Origin: DATFYI01 sp035315125
GTDB lineage: Bacteria > Chloroflexota > Anaerolineae > Anaerolineales > Anaerolineaceae
NCBI GenBank assembly: GCA_035315125.1
Contig: DATFYI010000136.1
Span: forward strand, 1-17,396
DNA length: 17,396 nucleotides
Direction: 5' to 3'
In this document: one piece after another, positions 1 to 7,213 of the stretch
Position numbering within the stretch: position 1 is the first letter of the stretch
Layout of the letters: each line of letters opens with the position of its first letter
The notes under the pieces: generated by a model
The model's input: the letters and a program-made list of their open reading frames with translations, nothing else
Told to the model about the DNA's origin: nothing
Database searches by the model: none
Translations under genes and position numbers: made by a program

Positions 1-519
1 CGCCTGCAACACCGTCCGTACTGTGTTGCCATTGGGCCGGGGCGGGGAACCAAAAGCAGCAAAGTCATGGGTACCGGGCAACAGCCTTGCGGCTGCCTGC
101 AGGGTTTGTAGATCAACGGCTGGCCAGACTCGCCAGGCATACCGTTCTTTCAATGGGTTCCTTTCGGGCTCACAAAAGATGGAATATTGGTAAGTCCGAT
201 CATCGGCGCTATAGCGTGGATGAAATTCCGGCCCGCTCTCCTGTACAGCTTTTACAGCAATATCAGCTGGCAGGCCTGCGTTGAGCGCCCGACCCAATGC
301 TTCTGGTGAGTGATTCCAATCCAGTTCAAAAGCAACCACCTGTCCGGCGGCATGAACGCCGGTATCTGTTCTACCGGCAGCAAGGATCGTCTTTCCTTGC
401 CAGTTCAAGTGGCGAAGAGCCGCCTCTAATTCAGCCTGGACAGTGCGAGCTTTTCCCTGGCGTTGAAAACCCTGGAAGTCTGTGCCATCATAGGCAAGAG
501 TAATCTGGTAATGTGCCAT
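1..519 (-). CDS. truA: tRNA pseudouridine synthase A, C-terminal part cut by the window edge
   Basis: TruA isomerises uridines at positions 38-40 of the tRNA anticodon arm to pseudouridine. The first 173 codons are present and the open frame runs off base 1 without a stop; the family is usually about 245-270 residues, so roughly the last third is missing. Visible family features are the N-terminal YDGTDFQGFQ (residues 10-19) and the active-site box GRTDTGVHA (49-57), in which D52 is the catalytic aspartate. The ATG at 517-519 is chosen because the family's N-terminus aligns from it. It follows rplQ by 28 bases, as in many bacteria where truA closes the alpha operon. Its start lies just behind a possible hairpin (see 521-546) and no strong SD is visible. 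Identification is secure. Confidence 0.95.
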   Translation of the reverse strand, partial: MAHYQITLAYDGTDFQGFQRQGKARTVQAELEAALRHLNWQGKTILAAGRTDTGVHAAGQVVAFELDWNHSPEALGRALNAGLPADIAVKAVQESGPEFHPRYSADDRTYQYSIFCEPERNPLKERYAWRVWPAVDLQTLQAAARLLPGTHDFAAFGSPPRPNGNTVRTVLQA

Positions 520-520
520 T

Positions 521-546
521 CCAATCCGGTCAACTCAACCGGTTGG
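521..546 (-). promoter_or_regulatory. possible hairpin covering the truA ribosome binding site
   Basis: The bases between rplQ and truA form an inverted repeat: arms at 521-530 and 538-546 give nine base pairs with one bulged base (525) around a seven-base loop. In the mRNA this ends two bases before the truA ATG and covers the only purine-rich stretch that could act as an SD. There is no U-run after it, so it does not look like an intrinsic terminator. It could damp truA translation relative to rplQ. The structure is inferred by eye. Confidence 0.4.
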
Positions 547-547
547 T

Positions 548-928
548 TTATTCCTCGACCAATTCCAACAGAACCATCTCGGCGGCATCGCCTAAGCGTG
601 GTCCAAGCCGGAACATCCGCGTGTAACCGCCGTTACGGTTCGTATAGCGCGGGCCAATATCATCAAACAATTTCTTGACAACGTCGGGTGCATTACCCAG
701 ACGTGAAGCCGCCAGACGTCGTGCATTCACTTTTTGAATGTCGCTGCCTTTGCCGCTCTTGCGGGCCAGCGTAATCAATCGTTCCGCATCCCCACGAATG
801 GCCAGTGCCTTTGTACGGGTTGTTTGGATCTTTTCATGAGTGAAGAGCTGTCGGATCAAAGTCCGGCGTAGCGCCTCTCGTTGGTCTTTATCTCTACTTA
901 ATTTATAACCTGCAACCTGATGCCGCAT
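548..928 (-). CDS. rplQ: 50S ribosomal protein L17
   Basis: L17 is a large-subunit protein near the exit of the peptide tunnel. The 126-residue product opens with the family hallmark RHQVAGYKLSRDKDQREAL, then LRRTLIRQLFTHEKIQTT, with the basic core followed by NRNGGYTRMFRLGPRLGDA and a short acidic tail. Length is normal for the short bacterial form. The ATG at 926-928 follows the rpoA stop by six bases, and its SD (GGAG) lies in the last codons of rpoA, so the two genes are probably translationally coupled. The rpoA-rplQ order is the usual end of the alpha operon. Confidence 0.98.
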   Translation of the reverse strand: MRHQVAGYKLSRDKDQREALRRTLIRQLFTHEKIQTTRTKALAIRGDAERLITLARKSGKGSDIQKVNARRLAASRLGNAPDVVKKLFDDIGPRYTNRNGGYTRMFRLGPRLGDAAEMVLLELVEE

Positions 929-934
929 CTTAAA

Positions 935-1900
935 TTACTCCGTATTCTTTTCGTCTCGCAAGAAGCCCTTCTCGCGCATTTTCTGGCGCAGTTCTTCCAG
1001 GCTTTTTTCGCCAAAGTTGCGGATGGACATCACGGCCTCATCGCCTTTTTCAAGCAATTCCAGCACGTCACCAACAGTAGTGATGCCTGTGCGCTTGAGC
1101 GAGTTGAATACCCGTACCGAGAGATCCAGATTTTCGATCGGCGTCTCGGCAGCTTCACTGGTCAGGCGACTTCCGCTCTGTTCCTTTTCAGTTCCAATAA
1201 TCAGGGTTTCTTCACTGATACCGGAGATATAGCGCAAATGATCGATCAGTATCTTAGAGGCTAACCCCAGACCTTTTTCTGGCGCCAGCGTACCATCTGT
1301 CCAGATCTCCAGTATTAACCGATCGTAGTTTGTGCTTTGACCCACACGTGCATTCGCCACCGTCCAATTAACCCGTTTTACCGGTGTAAAGATCGCATCT
1401 ACCGGTAATTCCCCAATGGGCAGGTGCCCGCTGCGTTCATTGGCCGGAGAATATCCACGACCCCGTTCGACCGTCATGTCAATTTCAAGGCGGGTTCGGC
1501 TATCATCCACTGTAAACAAATATAGCTCGGGGTTGACTAATTCAACCTCTGCCGGCACTTGAATATCCGCCGCGGTTACCTCTCCGGTTCCACGCACCTC
1601 CAGGTGCAAATGCGCCGATTCAACATCATGCAGTAGCATTCGCAGTTGCTTGATCTGTAACATCACCTGGATAACATCCTCACGGACTCCTGGAATGTCA
1701 CTGAATTCGTGCAACACGTCCGAGATACGGACGGATGTTACAGCTGTGCCTTCCAGCGATGAAAGCAGCACCCGGCGTAATGCATTGCCGAGGGTAACTC
1801 CATACCCTCGCTCAAGAGGGCTGATGATAAACTTGCCATAATTGCGAGCTTCAGCTTCTCTCTCAACTTTTGGCGTTACAATATTACTTAATGCAGTCAC
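935..1900 (-). CDS. rpoA: DNA-directed RNA polymerase subunit alpha
   Basis: The alpha subunit dimer nucleates RNA polymerase assembly and its C-terminal domain binds promoter UP elements and activators. Of 321 residues, about 1-232 form the assembly domain (RGYGVTLGNALRRVLLSS at 31-48 is the dimerisation and beta-binding segment). A linker follows, then the C-terminal domain from about 254. In the latter, residues matching the DNA-contact set of E. coli are present: R263, N266, G297, K299 and S300. The start codon is GTG (1898-1900): no ATG is near, and AAGGGG sits six bases upstream. It lies 55 bases after rpsD and six before rplQ, the standard alpha-operon order. Full length, nothing missing. 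Confidence 0.98.
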   Translation of the reverse strand: MTALSNIVTPKVEREAEARNYGKFIISPLERGYGVTLGNALRRVLLSSLEGTAVTSVRISDVLHEFSDIPGVREDVIQVMLQIKQLRMLLHDVESAHLHLEVRGTGEVTAADIQVPAEVELVNPELYLFTVDDSRTRLEIDMTVERGRGYSPANERSGHLPIGELPVDAIFTPVKRVNWTVANARVGQSTNYDRLILEIWTDGTLAPEKGLGLASKILIDHLRYISGISEETLIIGTEKEQSGSRLTSEAAETPIENLDLSVRVFNSLKRTGITTVGDVLELLEKGDEAVMSIRNFGEKSLEELRQKMREKGFLRDEKNTE

Positions 1901-1955
1901 TTTTCACCCCTTTCCGATGCACCCTGTAGAACCGCGCACCGGATGTAATGGTGTG

Positions 1956-2600
1956 CTATCGAGAGTAGTACTCTACGATAAGCTGTTCATTTAGATTTCC
2001 ATCGATTTCCGAACGCTCTGGTGTTCGCAGAACCCGTCCAGATAAGTTTTTAAGGTCGCGACCGAGCCAAATGGCACATTGCCTTTTTTCCGCAAAGTCG
2101 GGCAGTTCCTTAAAATATGTAGTACTTCGTGAACCCTGATGAACCATGATCTCGTCTCCAGGTTTAAGCAACATGGACGGGATCGTGGTGCGGACACCGT
2201 TGACATTGAAATGGCCGTGGTTGACCAACTGGCGGGCCTGCGAACGACTATCCGCCAGACCCATGCGATAAATCACGTTGTCCATACGAAGTTCCAGGGT
2301 TTGCAGCAGGTTCAGGCCTGTCATACCACGCCGGTGCTGAGCCACGCCAAAATACCGCCGGAATTGTCTTTCCAGAATGCCATACACCCGGCGTGCTTTC
2401 TGTTTTGCGCGCAATTGCCGGGCATAATCTGATTCTCGCTCACTGCCGCCGCGTCCTGTACCGGTGCGTCCATGAGCGCCAGGGGCAAAGGCGCGATGCT
2501 CAAATGAACACTTTGGAGAAAAGCAGCGCTGCCCTTTTAGAAATAATTTTTCACCTTCTCGCCGGCACAACTTACACACCGGCCCAATATATTTTGCCAT
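1956..2600 (-). CDS. rpsD: 30S ribosomal protein S4, zinc-binding form
   Basis: S4 starts small-subunit assembly by binding the 5' domain of 16S rRNA, and in several bacteria represses translation of its own operon. The 214-residue protein carries an N-terminal zinc knuckle (C9, C12, C26, C31), marking the C+ form seen for example in Thermus. The S4 RNA-binding domain spans about 103-165, including LELRMDNVIYRMG and SQARQLVNHGHFNVNG. The start ATG follows the rpsK stop by 17 bases with GGAGAGGG as SD. S4 is the natural candidate ligand for any leader structure in this operon, such as the one upstream of rpsK, but that link is inference. Confidence 0.98.
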   Translation of the reverse strand: MAKYIGPVCKLCRREGEKLFLKGQRCFSPKCSFEHRAFAPGAHGRTGTGRGGSERESDYARQLRAKQKARRVYGILERQFRRYFGVAQHRRGMTGLNLLQTLELRMDNVIYRMGLADSRSQARQLVNHGHFNVNGVRTTIPSMLLKPGDEIMVHQGSRSTTYFKELPDFAEKRQCAIWLGRDLKNLSGRVLRTPERSEIDGNLNEQLIVEYYSR

Positions 2601-2617
2601 AAGATCCCTCTCCTAAC

Positions 2618-3022
2618 CTAAACGCGGCGTTTCTTTGGAGGCCGGCAACCATTATGAGGCACCGGAGTCACATCGGAAATGGAACGCACTTTAATTCCTA
2701 CTGACTGCACAGCCCGAATGGCCGATTCACGACCCGGGCCAGGCCCCTTAACAATCAAATCTACTTCTTGGACTCCCATTGACATTGCAGATTTGATTGC
2801 CTGTTCCGCAGCCAGACGAGCTGCAAAGGGCGTGCTTTTCCGGCTGCCCTTGAAGCCAGATGAACCTGCACTGCCCCAACAAACTGTATTCCCTTGTTGG
2901 TCAGTCACTGTCACGATCGTATTGTTAAAAGAGGCATAAACGTGTACCTGTGCAGAGGACAGGGTGCGCTTCACCTTGCGCGTCGTTGATGTCCGGCGCG
3001 TTGTTCGTACATTTTGAGCCAT
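2618..3022 (-). CDS. rpsK: 30S ribosomal protein S11
   Basis: S11 lies on the small-subunit platform next to the mRNA exit and contacts S7 and S18. The 134-residue product has a basic N-terminal extension (TTRRTSTTRKVKRT), then HVYASFNNTIVTVTD, the SSGFKGSRKSTPFAA segment, the KGPGPGRESAIRA loop, and the conserved end DVTPVPHNGCRPPKKRRV, whose Asn-Gly pair is the known isoaspartate site in E. coli S11. SD GAGG stands four bases before the ATG. It is preceded by an unusually long gap for this cluster (115 bases) with strong pairing potential, so its translation may be separately controlled from rpsM. Confidence 0.98.
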   Translation of the reverse strand: MAQNVRTTRRTSTTRKVKRTLSSAQVHVYASFNNTIVTVTDQQGNTVCWGSAGSSGFKGSRKSTPFAARLAAEQAIKSAMSMGVQEVDLIVKGPGPGRESAIRAVQSVGIKVRSISDVTPVPHNGCRPPKKRRV

Positions 3023-3080
3023 AGTTCCTCGCTAATTATCTCGCAAAATCAACATCTCGCTACTTTCCCTTTCGCCAATT

Positions 3081-3129
3081 GACCAGGCAGCCGCCGGGTG
3101 AGAAGGATCCCGACCTGGCTTCACCGGCG
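3081..3129 (-). promoter_or_regulatory. candidate structured leader (pseudoknot-capable) between rpsM and rpsK
   Basis: In the 115-base gap, minus-strand arms at 3121-3129 (CGCCGGTGA) and 3092-3101 (TCACCCGGCG) pair over nine positions with one bulged C. The 19-base loop contains CCAGG (3114-3118), which is complementary to CCTGG just downstream (3083-3087), with wobble pairs possible on both sides. Loop-to-downstream pairing makes an H-type pseudoknot. The alpha operon mRNA of E. coli is repressed by S4 through a pseudoknot, upstream of rpsM there. No U-run follows, so termination is unlikely. Structure and function are inferred. Confidence 0.4.
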
Positions 3130-3137
3130 CTCAGAGA

Positions 3138-3527
3138 TTATTTTTTGGCAGCGCCACGGCGACGACCGCGACCAGCCACAGTTTTCTTTGGTCCTTTAGA
3201 AGTACGCGCATTCGTACGAGTCCGCTGACCACGAGACGGCAAGTTACGGCGATGGCGCAGACCACGGTAACAACCGATTTCGATTAACCGCTTGATGTTC
3301 ATCTGCACTTCGCGGCGCAGATCGCCTTCAACCTTATAACTCTTCCCGATATACTCACGCAGAGAACTGACCTCAGCTTCGCTCAAGTCTTTCACCCGGA
3401 TATCAGGATTTACGCTGGTAGCTGCTAAAATATTGTGAGCACGAGTCGGCCCAATTCCAAAAATATAGGTCAGAGCCACTTCAACTCTTTTATTACGCGG
3501 TAAATCAACACCTTCAATTCTGGCCAT
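3138..3527 (-). CDS. rpsM: 30S ribosomal protein S13
   Basis: S13 sits in the small-subunit head, touches the P-site tRNA with its C-terminal tail and bridges to L5. The 129-residue product begins MARIEGVDLPRNKRVEVALT and has the helix-turn region FGIGPTRAHNIL, the segment GCYRGLRHRRNLPSRGQRT that is the family signature, and a lysine/arginine-rich tail (GPKKTVAGRGRRRGAAKK). Length is normal. The ATG at 3525-3527 lies three bases after the rpmJ stop and uses an SD inside the last rpmJ codons, so coupling with rpmJ is likely. Confidence 0.98.
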   Translation of the reverse strand: MARIEGVDLPRNKRVEVALTYIFGIGPTRAHNILAATSVNPDIRVKDLSEAEVSSLREYIGKSYKVEGDLRREVQMNIKRLIEIGCYRGLRHRRNLPSRGQRTRTNARTSKGPKKTVAGRGRRRGAAKK

Positions 3528-3530
3528 TGT

Positions 3531-3644
3531 TTATCCCTGTCGCTGCTTATGTTTTGGGTTTTCACAAATTACGTACAATCTTCGGTGCCGCTTAACAATT
3601 TTGCATTTGGCACAGCGTTTGCGTATGGATGGTGAAACTTTCAT
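3531..3644 (-). CDS. rpmJ: 50S ribosomal protein L36, zinc-ribbon form
   Basis: A 37-residue protein starting MKVSPSIRKRCAKCKIVKRH and ending in NPKHKQRQG. L36 is the smallest large-subunit protein and ties rRNA segments together near the L7/L12 stalk base. The zinc ligands C11, C14, C27 and H32 are all present, so this is the C+ form. SD AAGGAG stands six bases before the ATG at 3642-3644. It is the first gene after a good promoter lying in the end of map, and the 67-base gap before it lacks the infA gene that often stands there. Confidence 0.97.
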   Translation of the reverse strand: MKVSPSIRKRCAKCKIVKRHRRLYVICENPKHKQRQG

Positions 3645-3698
3645 GATGAGCTCCTTCAAAATAATTGCTAATTGCCAGTCATCGCAGGCAAAGAGGTA

Positions 3699-3727
3699 AT
3701 TATACTTTCACTTACTTGAGGTGTCCA
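3699..3727 (-). promoter_or_regulatory. sigma70-type promoter for rpmJ-rpsM-rpsK-rpsD-rpoA-rplQ
   Basis: On the minus strand a -35 box TGGACA (3722-3727, five of six consensus bases) and a perfect -10 box TATAAT (3699-3704) are separated by exactly 17 bases. The -35 box and part of the spacer overlap the last codons of map. Transcription would start near 3692, giving a leader of about 48 bases before rpmJ. Such a promoter would let the alpha-operon genes be made independently of the S10-spc transcript. Confidence 0.75.
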
Positions 3728-4524
3728 GTAACCTGTCCTGGACTTTTTCCATCGGCTAACAATGTCAGGATCTGAGGTCCTTGTTCAGTTATGGCGACCG
3801 AATGTTCAAAATGGCCGGTCAGTTTGCCGTTCGCCGAAACTACAGTCCATTCGTCTGGCATGACCCGTGTAGCTGGATTAGAAATCAATACCATCGGTTC
3901 AAGAGCCATTGTCATACCCACTTGCAAGAGGATGCCGTGCCCTGGTGTACCATAATTAGGCACTTGCGGTCCTTCATGCATGCGCCGGCCTACGCCATGA
4001 CCGGTATATTCGCGGGTTACAGTAAAGCCCTGTCCTTCAACGTAATGCTGGATGGCAGAGGAAATATCTCCAACATGGTTGCCAGCTTTCATCTGGGCAA
4101 TCCCGACGTACAGAGCTTGCTCAGTCACCTCGATCAGTTTTCTGGCTTCTGGAGAGATCTCACCAACACCCGTAGTAAAAGCGGAATCGGCCACAAAGCC
4201 TTCGTAAACCGTGCCGCAATCTACCGATACAATATCCCCTTCCTTCAGCTTCCGTTTGCCCGGAATACCATGTACTAACTCATCATTGACGGACACATTC
4301 GTACTGGCTGGATAAGGGTAGGGACCTGGATAGTTCTTGAAAGGAGAATAAACACCATACTTGTGCAGAACTTCTTCTGCAGCCGCATTCAAATCTGCTG
4401 TAGTTGCGCCGGGTTTTGCGATAGCGCAAGCTGCCGCCAGCGCTTCGGCATTAATCTGACCGGCTTCTCGCATAATTTGAATCTCTTGCGGACTCTTGAT
4501 AGTAATTTGACGATCCCAGGCCAT
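3712..4524 (-). CDS. map: methionine aminopeptidase, type I
   Basis: Removes the initiator methionine from nascent proteins when the second residue is small. The 270-residue protein has the pita-bread fold with all five dinuclear metal ligands: D102, D113, H176, E209 and E240, in the contexts VDCGT, ADSAF, TGHGVG, MALEPM and HFEHS. H85 in VHGIP matches the substrate-contacting histidine. It is a bare catalytic domain without an N-terminal zinc finger or SH3-binding extension. Its ATG shares one base with the adk stop (TAATG), and an SD-like GAAGGA lies in the last adk codons. The adk-map pair after secY is a very common arrangement. Its own 3' end contains a promoter for the following genes. 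Confidence 0.97.
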   Translation of the reverse strand: MAWDRQITIKSPQEIQIMREAGQINAEALAAACAIAKPGATTADLNAAAEEVLHKYGVYSPFKNYPGPYPYPASTNVSVNDELVHGIPGKRKLKEGDIVSVDCGTVYEGFVADSAFTTGVGEISPEARKLIEVTEQALYVGIAQMKAGNHVGDISSAIQHYVEGQGFTVTREYTGHGVGRRMHEGPQVPNYGTPGHGILLQVGMTMALEPMVLISNPATRVMPDEWTVVSANGKLTGHFEHSVAITEQGPQILTLLADGKSPGQVTGHLK

Positions 4525-5186
4525 TACTTTTCCTTCTGTATAGCTGCCAGCAATTCCCGAGAAACTACATCGATAGGTTGAGTGCCATCAACCTCAATCA
4601 GCAGGCCGCGCTGGCGATAGTAATCGATCAATGGAGAAGTCAGTTCGCCATAAACCTTTATACGATTGGCCACTGTAGCTGGCTTGTCATCCTCTCGTTG
4701 GTAGAGCTCAGAGCCATCGATATCGCAAACACCGGCAGTTTTCGGTGGGTTAGAGACTTCATTGTAAATATGCCCCTGTGCACGGCAGGTCCAGCGACCA
4801 CTCAAACGTTTGATCAATACATCGTCTGGGACAGAAATGTACGGCACAGCATCCACTTTTCCACCAAAATCTGACAGCATCTGGTTGAGTGCCTCTGCCT
4901 GTGCCGGTGTACGTGGAAAACCGTCTAATAATGCACCGTTGTTACAATCGGACCGGCTTAATCGCTCTTTGATCATTGCAATGGTTAAATCATCCGGAAC
5001 CAATTCGCCTCGGTTCATGTAACCTTGGGCCAGCTTACCCAGTTCAGTTTGTGCCTTCAGGTTCTCCCTGAAAATATCGCCCGATGAAATATGCGCCAGG
5101 TGCATTTTTTCTGAGATCACCTCAGCCTGAGTCCCCTTGCCGGCGCCCGGAGGTCCTAGCAACACAATATAAGTTCGTTTACTCAT
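4524..5186 (-). CDS. adk: adenylate kinase, long form with degenerate zinc site
   Basis: Catalyses ATP + AMP to 2 ADP. The 220-residue protein has the P-loop GPPGAGKGT (11-19), the AMP-binding helix region SSGDIFRENL (34-43), LLDGFPRTPAQAEAL (86-100), a long LID domain (about 130-167) and the core segment DDKPATVANRI. The LID holds C134 and C154 with D157 but glutamine at 137, where zinc-binding relatives have cysteine (pattern CxxQ...CxxD), so zinc binding may be lost or altered. Its ATG overlaps the secY stop by four bases (ATGA). Upstream SD is weak, so translation probably depends on coupling to secY. Confidence 0.97.
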   Translation of the reverse strand: MSKRTYIVLLGPPGAGKGTQAEVISEKMHLAHISSGDIFRENLKAQTELGKLAQGYMNRGELVPDDLTIAMIKERLSRSDCNNGALLDGFPRTPAQAEALNQMLSDFGGKVDAVPYISVPDDVLIKRLSGRWTCRAQGHIYNEVSNPPKTAGVCDIDGSELYQREDDKPATVANRIKVYGELTSPLIDYYRQRGLLIEVDGTQPIDVVSRELLAAIQKEK

Positions 5187-6529
5187 GCTTTTATCAGGCT
5201 TTCTTCATAACCGTGCAGTTTGAGTTCAGTTTCTATAATTGTGAAGGTATCCCGAACAACACCGACTACGATCAACAAGCCGGCTGATGTGATCAATAGC
5301 AGGCTAGATGAGGTGCCCCCACCTAACGGAAGTACTAATCCTAATATATAAGGGAGCACTGCTACCAAACCCAGGAATACAGCACCGGGCAATGTAATAC
5401 GTCGCTGCACCTTGGTTAAATACTTTTGAGTCGGGGCGCCACGCACAACCCCCGGGATCTGTGCGCCTTGCTTTTTCAAGTTGTCGCCGTAATTCTGTTG
5501 GGTAAACAGCACATCTGTGTAAAAGAATGTAAACAGCACAACCATTAGGAAATACATTAATGGGTACCAGCCGTTGCCAGCCCCAAATGTGTGATAGATA
5601 CCATTGGCCAGGTTGCTGACCCAGGCAGTCGAGGAGCGAACAAAATAGCTGGCAACAATCGCCGGGAAGGTCAATATTGATTGAGCAAAAATTAAGGGGA
5701 TCATGCCAGCCATGTTGACCATTAAAGGCAGATTGCTTCGCACCGGCATCGACATCCGGTTACCTACCCGGCGTCCGGGGAATAAAACAGGCACATTCCG
5801 GCGACCTTGCTGTACAAACACGATTGCAAAGATGGTCAATACCAGGATAATCAGAATAACGATTAACATCCACCAGCCATTTTGTTGATCGCTCAGTACA
5901 GAGCCCAGGTTATGCGGGATACGAGCCACAATACCAGCAAAGATGATCAGCGACAATCCCTGGTTGGGGATGCCATACTCCGAGATCAACTGTCCCAGCC
6001 AGATACCGAACATCGTCCCGGCAACCATGCTTACCAATGTTGCCACAGTCGGCAATAGGGCTGACCCTGTAAAACCATATACTTTCAAAATGGATGCTCC
6101 ATTTGCCAGGGAGTTGAAAATATTAATCTGACCGATTGCCGAGAGCAGAGCCATTGGGACGGTCAAAATAACTGTCCAGCGTTCCATCCACATCTGACCC
6201 TCACGTGGATTATCTTTAAGCCTGCGTTCCAGAGCCGGGATAATTGGAACCAATAGTTGTAATATAATTTGCGCCGTAATGTACGGGTAAACTGCCATTG
6301 CCAGAATCGAGAAATTCGATACGGTACCACCTGATAGCAGGTCCAGCAAATTGAATAGATTGCCCCCGGCGGTACCTGATGTCGCAATCGAGCTCAAAAC
6401 AGCCCTGTTTACCCCTGGCACAGGAATATTCGCTGCCAGACGGTAAATGATCAGCAATAGCAGCGTGATCAGCAGCTTCTTGCGGATATCTTCTGATTGC
6501 CATAAATATCGCCAGGCCGATCGCTTCAT
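5183..6529 (-). CDS. secY: preprotein translocase channel subunit SecY
   Basis: SecY is the inner-membrane channel through which Sec substrates and membrane proteins pass, acting with SecE, SecG and SecA. The 448 residues contain about ten hydrophobic spans. Landmarks are IPVPGVNR (35-42) after the first span, a plug-like stretch near 57-70, the family signature FSILAMAVYPYITAQIILQLL (73-93) and the SecA/ribosome-contacting cytosolic loop with QGAQIPGVVRGAPTQKYL (354-371) and RRIT. Start ATG has SD AAGGAG eight bases upstream, 25 bases after rplO. It sits at its usual place at the end of the spc genes. Full length, no oddity. Confidence 0.98.
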   Translation of the reverse strand: MKRSAWRYLWQSEDIRKKLLITLLLLIIYRLAANIPVPGVNRAVLSSIATSGTAGGNLFNLLDLLSGGTVSNFSILAMAVYPYITAQIILQLLVPIIPALERRLKDNPREGQMWMERWTVILTVPMALLSAIGQINIFNSLANGASILKVYGFTGSALLPTVATLVSMVAGTMFGIWLGQLISEYGIPNQGLSLIIFAGIVARIPHNLGSVLSDQQNGWWMLIVILIILVLTIFAIVFVQQGRRNVPVLFPGRRVGNRMSMPVRSNLPLMVNMAGMIPLIFAQSILTFPAIVASYFVRSSTAWVSNLANGIYHTFGAGNGWYPLMYFLMVVLFTFFYTDVLFTQQNYGDNLKKQGAQIPGVVRGAPTQKYLTKVQRRITLPGAVFLGLVAVLPYILGLVLPLGGGTSSSLLLITSAGLLIVVGVVRDTFTIIETELKLHGYEESLIKA

Positions 6530-6554
6530 TCGTGATACTCCTTTTGATTAATCA

Positions 6555-7007
6555 TCATAGGACGATTTCAACGCTACCGCCCGCCGCCTCGATCTTGGCG
6601 CGCGCCCTTTTACTAACACGTTGAACCCGCACTTTCAGTGGGACGGTAACTTCACCTTCTCCCAGGATGACAACCGGGTTTTTAGGCTTTGAAAGCATAT
6701 TTGCTTCTGCCAGTTCCTGCGGAGATACAACACTCCCCGAGGCAAATTGAGCTAATTGGTAAAGGTTTACAACGCTGTATTCCACACGGTTTGGGGGGGT
6801 AAACCCTTCACCACGGATAAATGGCAAGCGCCGAAAGAAGGGCAAATTTCCGCCCTGACGATACAGGTGACCACCTTCACCAGAGCGCGAACCCTGGCCT
6901 TTTGTGCCACGCCCGCCGGTCTTACCTTGGCCTGCAGAAGGCCCATGCCCCTTTCGCTTGGGCTCTTTTTTGGACCCGTAATTTGGCATTAGGTCATTCA
7001 GTTTCAT
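6555..7007 (-). CDS. rplO: 50S ribosomal protein L15
   Basis: L15 is a late-assembly large-subunit protein with a long rRNA-penetrating N-terminal tail. The 150 residues begin MKLNDLMPNYGSKKEPKRKG. The glycine-rich basic stretch GQGKTGGRGTKGQGSRSGEGG (about 27-47) is typical, as is RLPFIRGEGF. The C-terminal half carries the globular domain (KNPVVILGEGEVT...KVRVQRVSKRA). Its ATG overlaps the rpmD stop by four bases (ATGA), indicating coupling. Length is standard. Confidence 0.98.
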   Translation of the reverse strand: MKLNDLMPNYGSKKEPKRKGHGPSAGQGKTGGRGTKGQGSRSGEGGHLYRQGGNLPFFRRLPFIRGEGFTPPNRVEYSVVNLYQLAQFASGSVVSPQELAEANMLSKPKNPVVILGEGEVTVPLKVRVQRVSKRARAKIEAAGGSVEIVL

Positions 7008-7213
7008 TTCTCTACCTGTTCCTCTACCTGGACCAGATGAGCGACTTTCAATAACATGCCCCGTAAAGCCGGTCCATCGGTATGTTCAACGGTTTGATGC
7101 AATCGCTTTAGACCCAGGGCGCGTATCGTGGCTTTGTGTTTAACAGAGTAGCCAATAGCACTCCTGATCCATGTAATTCGTAATTTCTTTACAGCTTCGG
7201 TTTTCTTAGGCAT
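7004..7213 (-). CDS. rpmD: 50S ribosomal protein L30
   Basis: A 69-residue protein of the L30 family: KKLRITWIRSAIGYSVKHK, ATIRALGLKRLHQTVEH and a hydrophobic C-terminal strand. The open frame extends further upstream inside rpsE, but the ATG at 7211-7213 is chosen because GGAGG precedes it by four bases and homology starts there. It overlaps the end of rpsE by eight bases in a different frame and overlaps rplO by four. rpsE-rpmD-rplO is the normal spc order. Some bacterial lineages lack L30, so its presence is a small taxonomic clue. Confidence 0.96.
   Translation of the reverse strand: MPKKTEAVKKLRITWIRSAIGYSVKHKATIRALGLKRLHQTVEHTDGPALRGMLLKVAHLVQVEEQVEK

Noticed and set aside
257..272. 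Sixteen-base identical match to 11219-11234, possible dispersed repeat
   Set aside because: Both copies are inside coding sequence and encode the same short peptide LPADIA in truA and rplP in the same frame; flanks differ. Best explained as chance plus shared codon preference.
1901..1955. Possible regulatory hairpin between rpsD and rpoA
   Set aside because: The best pairing, near CACACC/GGTGCG, is short with a mismatch, and the gap is only 55 bases. Not better than expected by chance.
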